Source: Plectrocnemia conspersa (Eukaryota; Arthropoda; Insecta; Trichoptera; Polycentropodidae). From it: a DNA stretch of 64,000 nt. The translations under genes were made by a program, and so were the position numbers. Positions 28,612-41,784 of the stretch are shown here, piece after piece. The stretch covers positions 1,116,001-1,180,000 of the forward strand of contig VTFK01000117.1 in assembly GCA_009617715.1 (NCBI GenBank), given 5' to 3'. How positions within the stretch are numbered: position 1 is the first letter of the stretch; every line of letters begins with the position of its first letter. The notes beneath the pieces were generated by a model. It saw nothing but the letters and a program-made list of their open reading frames with translations. It ran no database searches and was not told the DNA's origin.

Positions 28612-28810
28612 ATAGGAGAGGGCAAAAACAATTATCACTTCTCAGAAGTCAAAAATTCACGTCAAAAGCAATAAAATCGTTTCGGCGCCGTCGCAGTGGG
28701 AACGCTCGGTAACGAGCGTTCCCACTGCGACGGCGACGGCACGATTTTATTGCTTTTGACGTGGATTTTTGACTTCTGAGAAGAGATAATTGTTTTTTGC
28801 GCTCTCCTAT
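28612..28810. mobile_element. Foldback (long-hairpin) element, about 199 bp
   Basis: The two halves are near-complete reverse complements of about 95 bp each. They run from ATAGGAGAG at 28612 to CTCTCCTAT ending 28810 and meet at GGGAACGCTCG / CGAGCGTTCCC around 28705-28730 with a 4-nt loop. A few mismatches and small indels are present. The GC-rich core (CAGTGGGAACGCTCG) differs from the AT-rich context. A diverged partial copy of the right arm is at 28896-28941. No coding capacity. Confidence 0.85.
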
Positions 28811-31800
28811 GGGCAAAAATTTGGTTTAGATGTGCTGTATTTCATTATTACTCGTAATATTGCTATAAAAAGTCTTAATATAAACGCTTGATAATCGAGC
28901 GTTTTCACCGCGATGACACAATTTTATTGCTTTTGATGTGGGCTGGAAATTATATGGCAACACTGAGCAGCAAAAAAAACACGACTAATTATCAGATAAT
29001 TATTATGGGTAGATATTTTTAATAATTTTTAGTGCTTAATTAAATATTTCGCAACGGTAGCTATTTTTTATATTTATTTGTAGCATAGATAAGGTTAACT
29101 TGTATCTATTATTATTTATTCAAGAAATTATATTATGATTGATTAAAATTACATTTTTGTCATGAGGTCCGGAATCATTGTTTTTCCAAGGCCCGGGTTT
29201 GCTCTCGACGGTCCTGAGCACAGTACCCATTCAATTTTTGGTTTACGGCTAATTTCTGGTGCTTTACCATTCATTTTGAACTCTTAAAAAAATATGTTCT
29301 TATCTACTTATTCGTTGTCTTTAATCCAAGAGCTCAATTTTAAGCAAATTTAATAATATAATCGAATTCGACGTAACCAAAATATTTTATGACACTCTTT
29401 TTCAGTCAACAAATAATGTTAATAATAAGAGGCGCTATAAAATATTATCTTGGGAACATGGTAGACGTATATTCTACAAACATGTAATCAAATGTCTATA
29501 GATCAGCTCATCATACAATTTAATTTATATTTTACCGTCCTTTCAAATTTAGCATGATTTATGTGATTGGATTCCGTTAAAAGGCGCCGATTATATCGAA
29601 TAAACGGCCGATTGTTTTACTGTGGAATGCCGAAATTTGCAATTTAAATAATAGGTCGCCGATCCTCGTGAAAGAATTTCAGAGAAGCAAGGATACCCAA
29701 TAATACCCCACCCTTGTCTCGCAGAGAATTTACCGACCAGTCAAAACACACCCATCACTCGTTCCATGGGAATCCCATTTAGCACACGTCATCCCCCATA
29801 TAATTAAAGCTTATAAATATCTCCCCCTTGCGCCGAACAGTCAATATTTGGGTAAAAAGGATCAAGCCCTATCTTTTAATGACACGCAAACTGGCAATTA
29901 TCTCACCAGAAGATTTTCCTCTTTCAAGAGCGGGTGTACAGGTGTGATTTTATTTTGTCGTTGCATTAAAGGCATGCTTGCATAAAAACCTGATATTCCA
30001 GTATTTTTAAATTAAAATATATTTTATTACATCATAATGGATATTAAAAGTTTATAAGGCATGTCTCGGTGGCTTGCGACCATTCAAGTTTCGAACAAAG
30101 ACGTCCACTTACAATAGGTCTACGTTGTGAATGAAGCTTTATGCTTGAACAGCGCTTCTCAAACGCGTTTTATCGCACGGCTGGTATGTTTAATTGAAAA
30201 TTTTCGGGGCGTAACTCCTCCTTTTTGAGATTATTCAATTCGACGAGCGAATTCCTGTAAATGTTGATATTGTCAAGTAATGATTAACTACGAATGAGAA
30301 CCGAAAGCTTCAGGCATTCATTATATTATAATATAATACAACTGCGGTTTTGAATTCGTTTCACAGGAGATGTATGGGTTTTATAATTTATTAAAATTCT
30401 TTTGTGTTTCGGGATGGGTATGGTAGATTGACCTGAGGTTAATCGTTGTTTCACTCTTGTGTTCGGATATGAATACCATTTTTCATTACAGGTAACCACA
30501 TATTGAAGATAAATAAATGGAGCTTTGCTTTTAAAAAAAACGCTTTTAATAGTTTAATTCATTACAACCGATCATCATTACGAATGAAGGAAAAGCTATT
30601 TATAATTGTTTGATGGAACTAGGTTAGCTTTTCTATGCAATGATCCATATTATAATAACTACAATATATGGTATAAATTATATTAAATTTATTTATAATA
30701 ACCCTAAATATCGATATTTATCATGTACTATATATTATACATATCTATGTGTATTTTTCGTTATGCACAGTGTACAGCCAAGTGCTGATAATAGCTTCAT
30801 CGTGCTTTTCTACTGTTGATTAATTGAAAATAAGTTTTGCTACAATCGCAGAAATAACAATTCATCGTCTTTGATTTAGAGATTGGTTTTAGTTATATTG
30901 TTTTTGTATAAGTAGTCAAATAAGCTGTCATATGTAAACCATCATTTTTGTTTTCTATTAACTCTTACAGTTTATAAAATTGCTTATAAAAGTGAGAGCC
31001 AAGAAACTTCTTAATGAACTAAAAGCGATTGTGTGATACATATTTTTCAATATGAGGTTATTCAAAAAAAATCTGTCATTCAATGAATTATTATTTTGTT
31101 GACTGGTTCAACCCTTGGAACTTGAGAATGATTTTATAATTAACAGTCTACTCGGAAAAAATAAAAATAGTCATTTTTTTATTAAGATAAAATTTTGTGG
31201 TTTTATCGTGTACCACTGGTTGACAATCAGTGGCAATAATCTAATACATTTGGGTGATCACTTATTTAAAAATATTTATGGTTCAATAAAATATGTAATA
31301 ACATAATGTGTAGGCGTTCTATCTGATATTTCACAATTAAATGCTGGCAATGAATGACAGCTAACTGTGAAACTGACATTACTCGATTACATACATATCG
31401 ATTATCATTTAGAATCAGCTTTTAAATTTTCAATAAATAATATTTTTTTTTATTATAAATCCCACATAAAAGTAAAGCTTTATTTCCTGGCATAATTAAC
31501 TCGTCAAACTGAGATGTATTTAAATACTCACATAATCAATTCCTCTTTGCACTGTATTATTGCTCAAAGAAAAAATATGTTATAAATACTGCTATCTTAC
31601 TTCGGTAAAAATAGTTCTTTACCAATAGTTTAGAAATCAGTAATGGAGTGTTATAAGAACGTAAACCATAATCATTTTGTTTGAATAATGAAAAAAATAG
31701 TTTTGTTAACGACTACTGTTTTAATGTTTGAAAATAAGATAAATATTATTACTGAGAGTCAAATAGTAATAGATTCCAATAACAGTGTAACGGTAAACTT

Positions 31801-32099
31801 TTAAAGACTTATAGTGCAATCGTTTATAATCCATTGAAACAAGCACAAACATGTTTTTATAAAAACAATTTTTTAATCTTCCGTTGGCGTAAATAAATTA
31901 GACAAACAATACTAGACTTTTCAGTCTGGAAATCTGTATATCAATTTTTAATATTAGCATATTTTTATAAATAAAAGCAATGTCACATCTACATAAACGC
32001 ACGCCAAAGATAATCAGACTATTTCGTCTATGTGCTTTTCGAGACGAAACGCTGATTCAAAAATTCTCGTTTCTCGAGAAATTTGCTGATCTCTCGAGA
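28811..32099. other. AT-rich non-coding DNA with GC-richer stretch 29560-29960
   Basis: No gene. 28896-28941 is a diverged half-copy of the adjacent foldback. The 29560-29960 stretch is GC-richer and holds a TATA box-like TATAAATA at 29812 (listed separately). A CAGCGCTTCTCAAACG at about 30153 resembles a hAT end but has no partner. Confidence 0.4.
29812..29842 (+). promoter_or_regulatory. Candidate core promoter (TATA box plus initiator-like site)
   Basis: TATAAATA (29812-29819) is followed about 25 bases later by ACAGTC (29837-29842), a spacing typical of arthropod TATA/initiator promoters. The surrounding 300 bp are GC-richer than neighbouring DNA. No recognisable ORF follows, so this could be an alternative or non-coding transcript start, or chance. 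Confidence 0.25.
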
Positions 32100-32418
32100 T
32101 TTTACATTGAGCCTTTTTTTGTTGAAAATAATTTTGTACACATATTTTTAAATGTTTTACAACAGCTGCATAAAAAAGGACGGGTCCGTGCCAGATGTTT
32201 GAAAACATGCGTTCTTTTTGAAGCTTTTAATAGAGGTCGAAAGTATTTTGAATGGTAAAAAATTGTTTATGATTTTCTCAACTACTCTAATTGGACTTAT
32301 ATTAGCTTTAATAATATAAGAACTACATTAATAATTAGATAAGAAAAATCTCTCCGCGTGGAAATAGGCAGATTGCAAAAATGTATGCGGGCTTCCCATA
32401 AAATTAGCATCATATCTG
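32100..32418 (+). repeat. Dispersed repeat family R1, copy B
   Basis: It aligns by eye with copy A (13539-13850) over its whole length, including CAGATGTTTGAAAA and the CAACTACTCTAATTG run. The downstream GGCTTCCCA...AAATTAGC segment is also shared. The right end runs into the palindrome at 32405. Confidence 0.7.
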
Positions 32419-32444
32419 TTGAAAAATCAACGGATATGATGCTA
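32405..32444. repeat. 18-bp inverted repeat with one mismatch, 4-nt spacer
   Basis: The arms TAGCATCATATCTGTTGA (32405-32422) and TCAACGGATATGATGCTA (32427-32444) pair with one G:T position. It lies at the edge of repeat copy B. Confidence 0.8.
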
Positions 32445-34950
32445 GTATTTTAATAAAAAAACTTAAATTTACGTTTATTTTTGTAAATGAATGTAGATAA
32501 TGTATTATTATAAGTACATATTTCCTTTAAACTTGTTATTATAGAGTACCCTAATGGATGGCTTATTCTAAGAGATATAAATATTTATCTCAATAATAAT
32601 TCATCCTAAACCTATCTAAATATACTTCATTTTTTAGTCATAGTTTAATATAAAAAATATTTTTGGATTATTTCTTCAAAATTCAAAAATCATAGTTTGT
32701 AAAACTGTTATCATTAGCTTATGCATATTAGAGAGCCACATTCCAAACCCTTTTGCGATAAAGATGTTTTTATAAACACCCGTGATCATGATAATCATTT
32801 TACTTTTTCCAAATTTTTATTTTGTTATTTATTAATAACAAGAATGTTGGCTTCTCAACGATATTCTATAGAAAAGTATGGAGTGTTATATCTATTGTCA
32901 TAGTCGTAGCAAATGTGTTACACTTTTCCCAAGTGTTTGGATTTGTTTGCTCACTCAAAAGAAGAGGGTCCGTTCGTTCATTTATCTCGAGGTCCAATAA
33001 GGAGATTCCCTCTGACATCTAGCTAAACATTTCACAATCGTCCGCCGAAGGAAGGGCCGCCACCGCTAGTTGTCGTTCCGATGTGTGACACTTATGAACA
33101 ATGCCTGCATTGTATGGAAAATGGAACATCCATTTCGGTGTCGTCTTGTCTAAACTCCGCCGAGACAATGGCGTGGTACTATTCGGCCGAAACGTCCAAG
33201 CAGAGCCCTTTGTGTCACTCTCCGTCGCTTTACTTTCTCGCTCTCTGTTTCCAATCACCATCATCACCACACACGCCCACTACATATTGTAATCCGTAAA
33301 GATGATGATTGTGTTCCCACAACTTTGTCCTGTCTTCACGGACCATTTCCCCCAGTGGTCGTGCGGCTGGTCCGCGATGAGGCGACAATCGATTATGTAA
33401 CAATGGGGAGTCGTGATGGCATTTTGGTTCCTGGGTAAACATGCTGTGGTGTTTTCTATTATTTCCCCTCGAGTTCGGTTTTCCGCACGACCTTTCAGAA
33501 TTTGCCGGTCATTGTTCCAAAAAGAGAACAACGATCCGTGCGCCTAGCTGGCTTCCCAGATAAGAAATCAATTTTGTTTGATGCATCGTCGTGAACCAAT
33601 ACGTCAGAATGGAGAAAAGCAATTTGTTTAATGGAGAATTTCAGCTTACGTTTTTTCTAATATAGATTGAACTCATTGATGATAAGATTCTGGCATGCTA
33701 TCCTCATCATATTTACGAAACCACATTTTAATGAACCATTCGTGTAAGTATTTAATCCACCCTAAACATATATGTACATACATTATATAGATGTAAGTCT
33801 AGACAGATGTTGTACGGTGTGAAGGAACTCAAGTATCATTCACCTTTCTTTAAACGCCCCAAAAAAAAGTATGATCAAAAAGCGTGAAAAGCTCTTGAAT
33901 GAATTAAACGTTTTCAGTGAGCTTTTAAGCTTATGTTTATCAATTGAACACATCTCTATATTATTATTTATTTAAGCACAATATATACTTAATATGGTAA
34001 TGTGGATTTTTCTCTTCTATATATTTTATTTAATTAAATATTTGTACAATAAATAAGGACTCTCCTTACTTGATGAACTCCAATTTATCTCAGAACACGT
34101 GTGATTGTGGTTAAGCTGTTAGGTTCAACACATATTTATAAAATAAATAACGATAATTCAGTTCACTTAGACTAATCCCTAATTTTTACATAGCAATGCA
34201 ATGCTTTAATTCTATATAATTCATATCGATATTTCAGTAAGTCTGATTTCAACATAGGTAAGAGGTCAGATTTTTTCACAATACCCATCTTATAGCGTGG
34301 GTAATCAGCGTTGAAGGAGTCATCAAGAATTAGTATTCGAATCGGTGGTGTCGTCACTTAATTACCATGCATGGGTCGGCAACATTTTTTTTATTAATTT
34401 GCTTTATTATTAATAACCATATTCGTGTGTGGAAAAAATCATTTGTGCTTAATGCTTCCTATTAGGCACGGTTTGCATATTTATATTATGTTTTAGAAGG
34501 CATAAAAAACGAATCCGGTATAAGTTGTTCTACGTGTATATTCAACATTGAGATGTGTGTATTTATTTAAAAGATACACTATCCATATATGAATAATAAT
34601 GATATAATTTTCGCGGTTTATCAGCGTATAATAATTTATAAGTATATACGAAGATGTGTTATTAAGTCATTCGAATCTGAATGATAATAAAATTCCACTA
34701 GTTATATAATTGATTATTTATTACAGGTTAAAATATTAAACGTTTTATTATCTATGGTATTTATTGGCATTTTGATGTATTTGAATCATTAATCGTATAA
34801 AATGCAATACGGAACGAATTATTAATTACAGAGGTAACACAAAAAGAGTCAGATTTATGCCTTACTATATTTTTCTTTATGTTTATTTTTCCCTTGAAAG
34901 TTTTACTTGCGTCAAATCAACACAACAGCAATACATAATACATATTAGTA
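32445..34950. other. Non-coding DNA with a GC-richer block at 33030-33540
   Basis: Short overlapping ORFs on both strands within 33019-33531 have no recognisable domain. The block has a higher GC content than the flanks and is a candidate conserved non-coding element. The rest is ordinary AT-rich DNA. Confidence 0.4.
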
Positions 34951-35809
34951 GAGTACGCTCGGGATAAGGATGCGGGTTTGTTATTGTGTGCGTGTACATG
35001 TATATGAGAGGGAGAAGCGATGTAGCGTGTACTTCGTTGTCTCGCTTTCTCTTTTAAGGACAGTCGCTGATTCGTCAACGCTGGTATTCGTCATTAAAGT
35101 GCAGTGTGGCACAGAAGCTCGATCTTCTCTAGTGATTTATTTTAAATAATTTTGTGTTGATATTGGTTTAACCCAGATATCCCCACTGTCCCACGGGTAG
35201 GTAACTAAACTCGTGCCACTGTTTTTTATTTATAAATGAAATTTTAAGAGAACAAAATTTCTTGGGTTAATTGATATCAAGGCTTCAAATATACACTGTA
35301 AGTTATTCGTTCTCTTACCCGTGGATTAACATATTTTAATTATTTTTCCATTAATCCGTACGTTGTTGGTTTTTTTACACTATTCTCTGTAAGGCTTAAA
35401 AAAGTTATTATTCTTATCGTTGCGTCAATGATAATTTTTTTATTTATTCAATGGAATCTAATGATTTAATATAGTCGTCGAGCCATTAAACAATCTGCGA
35501 ATAATTTCTTTCCCCATTTTATATCTTTTTGCTTTTGAAGAATAGCTAAAGACCTCATTATTTTTTTGACTAGTGAAAGATTTTGAATTTTGCAAATATT
35601 TAATTAATAACATCAATGTCTGGTTTCTTCGATTATATAATTTATTTTTAATTGTCCGTTGAAATTTCCAACTTAGCTCAGATGTATGTATGTTAAATAA
35701 ACATATTTTCTTTTAAAATAAAAAAAATAAATATTCTGAGCGAAATTGTTTTGAGCCACACAGTTCACGCACACAATAACAAACCGGAATCCTTATCCCG
35801 AGCATACTC
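34951..35809. mobile_element. TIR element copy 2 (859 bp, TA target duplication)
   Basis: It is nearly identical to 11689-12559 in the same orientation. It starts GAGTACGCTCGGGATAAGGA and ends in the inverted form (...CCCGAGCATACTC), with TA at 34949-34950 and 35810-35811. No transposase ORF. The close similarity between copies suggests fairly recent activity. Confidence 0.88.
35172..35266. mobile_element. Nested piggyBac-like MITE inside copy 2 (95 bp, right end partly deleted)
   Basis: TTAA at 35168-35171 and 35267-35270 flanks the insert. The left end is CCCAGATATCCCCACTG. The right end is only CTTGGG, lacking the roughly 10 bases (CATATCTGGG) present in copy 1. The insert sits at the same place within the host element as in copy 1. 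Confidence 0.7.
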
Positions 35810-35811
35810 TA

Positions 35812-38800
35812 TACATCTAACTTTTGTCTAAGATGACTTGAAGAATGTATTTGAAGACCACAATAACATGTTATCTGACATAAACGTAGTTTCTAGTTTT
35901 TTTATAATTTAATATGAGGAAGATGATGATTGAAATATAAAAAAGAACAGATTTTTTTACATTTTTTCTTTCAAAACACATTTATGAAAATATTATTAGA
36001 AAGTACTATTTGCACTTTAAAGCTTTCTTTATATTGTACAATTATAACCCATTTCTCTCCAAAAAATACGTATCAACCCTTGGTTTAAAATGGCAGTGTG
36101 CTCTTAGCTATTCTGATTTAAAAGCTTTGTAAAGAAATATAATTGATTTCTTTCCGGTATTCCTGCTATAATAAAATAATTAATATCTATCCGTGTCCAA
36201 AGCAGGTAGAATGCTTTTAAAAAAGAATGAAAGGAACATATGGCATTTAGGAATTCGATGGCAGCTGCTTCCAAACGACTTGCTCCAATCCAAAGTCTTG
36301 TCCAAAGTTGTCCCGTTGTTCCATATTCTATTGCGTGCCGGATTTATGATAATCGTTTCGTGTTTTAAATCCGATAAGTGACTGTTCCGCGTGTTTTTCG
36401 AGCTTGACAAAAGCAATATATTTCGCGTCTAGCTACTAAATAAAGCCTTTATTAGCTACAACGCTATCTAGCGATGTTATATTAACGAGGGGTTGTTCCT
36501 TCCTATGTATGTAAATACACTAAATCTTGATTGGATATTTCGTGTCAAATCTCAATAATACCCTAAAGTTATGTTCGTAAATCATGAAAGCGTTCAGACA
36601 AACATTTAATAAAGGAGAAACTTTCTTTGTAAGGAATGCTAGCAGTCTGTTCCGATGTCAAAGGAATGTAACAATAAACGCAAGGAATTTCGGATGAAAG
36701 AAAAGAGAGATAATTATGGTTGTTTTGATCAAACGCCGTTATTTTGACGTTCCATGGTATGATTCGGACGAGTGGTGAATGCACAGGTAGAAAGTAATGA
36801 TCAGATAACAGGTATAGACTTGCAGAACTGGTCCTTTACGAATTCCTGAAACGTATCATCACGCCGTTTTAGCCTCCAGACTCTTTTTCTTCTGTGACTC
36901 ACCGTCGAGACGGCCGATCGATTATGGAGATTAAGAGAGGATAAAAAAGTTGTGATATTAGTCACGCCTCAAACCACAATCTGCTTTTTTTATACTATAC
37001 ATTGCAATTTAATCAGATATCACTAGACGGACTCCGACGTCAAATATCAATAGACATTTTTGTTTAAGCGTTTCCCCTAAAATTTTGGGAGGGGTTTGTC
37101 CTCTTTGGGACAATTGGACTCGACAAGTGCTCTGATGAGTCATGGTTCGAGGGTGTTAAATTGTTTGAATTGGACTTATTTATTAGATTTGTAAAATTGA
37201 AACTGTGAAAGCAAATTGTATGCTATTGTGCTTAGAGTCTGTTCGATTCTATTTGTAAAATCGTGCATTGCAATCTGTCAAGTCTGTGGCACTAAGCAGC
37301 TTTTCTAGTGAAGCAATTAGTCGAAGCATTTAAAAGTATTTTGTAAGAAGCGACTAATCCGAGGGTTCTAAAAGTTAAGCCGGATGTAAATTATATGTCT
37401 GTAATCAATTATGCCTCAAATCTTCACTTGATATAATTTTTTTCTTGTTATAAATCGTGATTCGTGATAGATTTTTGTAAATATTATTTTTTGTTGAATT
37501 ATTTTTCATCTGTATCATTTGTGTAAATTTATAAAAAATAAAAAAATTAATCTTGTATTATTTCAGTATTTAGTTTAAAATATTCCAAAATTATTGAATG
37601 TAGGATATTCCTAATAAAATTTGAAAATGATTGATTTTATCGAGATTTCTAGAGAATATTAAATAAAATTCTCTAATTTTTCAAGATTCACAAAATTGCT
37701 AAAAAAAATCTAAAAATTTCCCACCGTAACGGCTAAAAATAACTGTGCATCATCGTTGCATATTATCATATACAAGATACAGCATACAAACTAAAATAAT
37801 CAATTGTTGGAACCAAGTCTGTATATTATTTTTATTAAAAATAAATTCGCACAGCAACAACGAATTTATTTATATACACATGTTCCAAATTAATCAAATT
37901 GTATGTAACTATTTATTTATACCAGTTTCTCATTAATAATTAATTATCATTAGTACGAGTGTATCGTATTAAATATTTAGTGATTAAAATAAATAAAGGT
38001 CATTAACGGGTCGTCACAACGACCCACCATCGTATTATTGCTGGAGTTTAATTTAGTACAATTAAGTTTTAATGCTTTTTATTATATATGAATGAAAGTA
38101 AAATTTCTGTATAAAAAATTATATTGTAATGATGTATTTTTTTTACTGACGTATGTAGCTGTTTTGTTAGTAAACTTAATAGTATTTACAGATATTAGTA
38201 TGTGACGCATATGATTAATTTAATTACTCATTTTTTACCACAATTATATATAAGATAAACTTACATTTTACACTAACTATAATAAAAAATATTTACTTAC
38301 CAAGAAAAAAATAATTTAAATAAAGATTGTTTCTTTATTAATACGTAGCTATTTTTAATAGGTAGAATCATTTGTCAAACTGTTTTAGAACCCTTGCTAT
38401 TCATAATATTTATGAGTAATTTTCCAACTAAATCACCGCTTAATTCGCTGATGACACTGTCATTCAATGCTCTTATTAAAATCATAATTGAGCACTAGAA
38501 AGATTTTAAAACGGTTAAAAATGCTAATCTCACTTTAGGGAAATATTAATAATAATCAAAATAAATCGCAGATGGAAAATAACTTTCGTTGTCGAAATAT
38601 AGCTAAAATTAAAATACCTATTCAAAATTTTCGTTGAAATATTTTATAGAGAAAATAACTTTCTTTTCGCCTTAAAAGTGTACTATGTTTGGGAACACAT
38701 AAAATTTCAAACCCAGAAAAATATATTACTAAGAATCGCGTCAAATTCTGTTTGGCTTCCCTGTGTAATTTAATGTTACACCGAGATGAAAAAATATATA

Positions 38801-40608
38801 TTTACCGAACACTGAAAAATTAAATGAAAAAAAACACCACGAGAGAATTAAATTTCATAAGAACGCGTTCATGAGAAATTTATACAAGGCATTGATATGA
38901 ATAATATCAAAATTTTCTCCAAAAAAAAGAGAGACTGGTCCATAAACAACATATTACTTAATTAATACGCCAAATTGTGATGTTGCGCTTATGGTTTGCT
39001 CTGAGAATAGATACCGTCAGAAATTAATTGATTTGAAAAAATCGTGACTCTTCAAGAAGTTTAAAATAAAGAGGCACTTTTTTGGATGAAGATTACCTTA
39101 TAACTGGACTACTTCATGACCTTTGTAAAGTCGTACTAAGATTCAAGGAATATATATCTTCTAATCGTTAAAGAGCCGAATGCGGCTCGTGAGCCACAAG
39201 TCGATGATTAAAACGAGACACAAAAAACTTTGTCTATATACACTCAGTTGTGTTTTTCACCCACGCAGTCACCCTCGTGCCCAGGGGTGCGAACTTCGCC
39301 CGGGGTCCCGTTGACAATCGCGCACCACACGTCCATATGCAAATCCGCCGACAACACCCGATCGCTAATTGATTCGGAAAGGCGCGGTGCGCATTCCGGA
39401 ATTATTTTAACCCGTTCGCGCCACTGCCCCGAGGCGAGCTATTACTTTATGGTCTCACACGTTTATTAAATTCGGCATTTTGGAGTGACGTCATCTCTGT
39501 GCGTGAGAGCGAGCTTAAAAAATTGTATGTATCCTAGAAATCCGAGGATGACGAGGGTCGAGGCGCTCTTCGAGGCAAATACGATTTTTGTAAACCCTCA
39601 CGTATCCAGGTCTCCCCCAGTTTAGTTTCGGGGAAGCGTCCCGTCTATCAAGGCGCGGGATAAATAACCCTAGGGGACGTGCGCGATTTAAACCGAGGGT
39701 TAGAGAGGGATGGAACTCTGGCGCGTGCTATGGGGGTTTTGTGTCACTTGATGCAGATGGCATCGCGAGTTGGTTACTTGTTTGAATATGCCTCTCGGGT
39801 AATAACATTTTCATAACGGTACACATTCGGGATGGTTTTTTATTATTATCATTGTTCGATGTTTAATTGAGTCACTGGGTCTTGATATGCCTTTGTCACA
39901 TTCGCATGGAGTACCTCAGATGTCAAGCGCCAAGACCAGATTCTTATCTGAAAGGCAAACAATGAAGTCGCAAGTCTGATAGTGCAATCTGCTCCGCGTT
40001 CCAAAGCCATATAAGCACTAATTGGACGGCTTTCTGCATTCTAAAACGGTTAAATGCAAATAAACAGTGTCAACGATGATCGCACGCATAGACATTATGT
40101 GTACAATTTTAAACAAGTCAAATACTGAGATGGACATATCCACCGAATTAGAGTTGTGGAGCTGGGTAAACATGCACGTCACGATTTGTCGGTCTCGAGA
40201 ATATCCTGAAATGTAATGAGGAAGTTTGTGTTTAATATAAACTATATAAAATGAACTTTCGTTTCCTTCTATACATATAGTAATAGACTACGTTTTTTGT
40301 TAAATTATTATTTTGTCCTTACACTCCTCATGACTTATTTATTATCATATGTAAATAATATATTGACAATCAACTGTATTACATAGCACGGTTTTGTTGT
40401 ATCGAAATACTTGAACAACATCAGAATGACCAACCTTGAGGGTTAGTTTGTGCTATGGTAAATCACTTCGATTCAGAAAATTGAAGTACCCAACTTATTC
40501 ACTTGCCACAAACAGCATAATTTATTGAATTGAAAAAATACTTCATCGAGTTTTATGAGTATTTACTAAAAATTAATTTGTGACTCTAACGTGCTTCTTT
40601 CTCTTCAG
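35812..40608. other. Non-coding DNA upstream of the first recognised glypican exon
   Basis: No supported gene. A GC-richer block at 39230-39760 contains a perfect TGACGTCA (CRE-type palindrome) at 39486-39493 and is a candidate regulatory region. A GAGCCGAATGCGGCTC-type string at about 39172-39187 resembles subterminal DNA of hAT elements, but no ends are seen. Confidence 0.45.
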
Positions 40609-40758
40609 GTATTGGAACTGGAGGCACGTGCGGGTGCTGCGGAACTGCAGCAGCTACAAAACTATCAGGAGATTCAAGAAGAAATTTGGAGAACACCGCC
40701 AAGACCCATGCCGCCCAAGTGAAATCAGTCTTCAGCGCCAAAGCCAAATACTTCGACG
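40609..40758 (+). CDS. Glypican (dally-like type), N-terminal exon, partial
   Basis: The acceptor CTCTTCAG at 40601-40608 is followed by an open frame that starts GT|ATT, so the codon is shared with an unseen upstream exon in phase 1. The 49 complete codons read IGTGGTCGCC... and end KAKYFD. This corresponds to the glypican segment with the conserved TCC motif followed by a helical stretch ending in a KFDE-like motif. The donor G/GTAAGC at 40758/40759 leaves one base that joins exactly with AG at 47969 to give GAG (Glu). The exon with the signal peptide and first conserved cysteines was not found; it lies upstream of this exon, possibly outside the window. Confidence 0.82.
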
Positions 40759-41784
40759 GTAAGCGACGTTCGAATCAATCAAACATAATCTTCTGTATAC
40801 ACACACAAGTAGATATCAAGATTTTCGTCGGAAGTATTTTTTTCTTTCTGTTTGCTCCAGATAAACACGTCCAATCTAGCAACTTCCCTTCGCTTATGCC
40901 TGTTTGTACAGCAGTCGATAACGCAGTATATCACCCCCTCTGTCTTTTCACTTCACCAACGACGTTCCAAATCGTCGAATGTCTTGATACTTGTTCTGTA
41001 AACATGGCATAGTGCTGCTGCTTCCAGTCCATAGCGCTCCGGTAGTTTCTGTTTACACACGTGTTTAGGGCTATGCATTTAGATTAAAATGTATAGGATA
41101 TGAAAATAAATCAGTGTATACCTCATATTCCAAACCAGTATAAAATATTTATTATTATCTTTAGCATTATTATTTTTTAAATATTATCTTAAATATAAGA
41201 CAAGAACTATTAACTGATAAAGACGATATTCATAAACATTTAGACATTTTCAAATTAATTTATAGTGGGAAAAGTATAGATGTATTATTCTGTAATATCA
41301 TATGTGTAATGCTATGATAATACCACATTTCAATGCTTATGTCATTAATTTGCGGTCATATCTAATCAAATAAATATTATTTAAGAACTAAACTATAAAA
41401 CAAAAACAGTGATATTTATTAGGTTATTTTTCAAGTGCCATTTTCGACCACGTTTATGACAATAAACACGTTAGTTCTACCATATTCATGCTTTTTCTGC
41501 AGATTTACGAAACAGCTCAATTAATTATTTATTTCAGAAATATCATAAAATATCTCACTCTCACCAAAACTGTTGCGAACGTTAGTCAGAATATTGAATA
41601 CATGAATAACTCAATGAATCTGCAACGAATTTAATGAATTGTATGTAAGATGCGAAGATATTCTGAGCGACGAACGAAGCGGGAATAACGATAGAGCGGC
41701 GGCGGAGAGCACAGTTAGCTTGTTATATTGACATTTGATAATGTTGCGAGTCCAACTCCAACAAATTGGCCTTAAAACACTGAT
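40759..41784. other. First part of the 7.2-kb glypican intron
   Basis: Non-coding and AT-rich. An open frame continues to 41012 past the donor but has no family similarity and reads through intron. No complete element was recognised. Confidence 0.5.

Noticed and set aside
30153..30170. CAGCGCTTCTCAAACG resembling a hAT end
   Set aside because: No inverted partner or target duplication nearby.
33019..33531. Overlapping ORFs on both strands as a possible gene
   Set aside because: Several frames are open at once because the block is GC-richer with few stops. None has a recognisable domain or splice structure.
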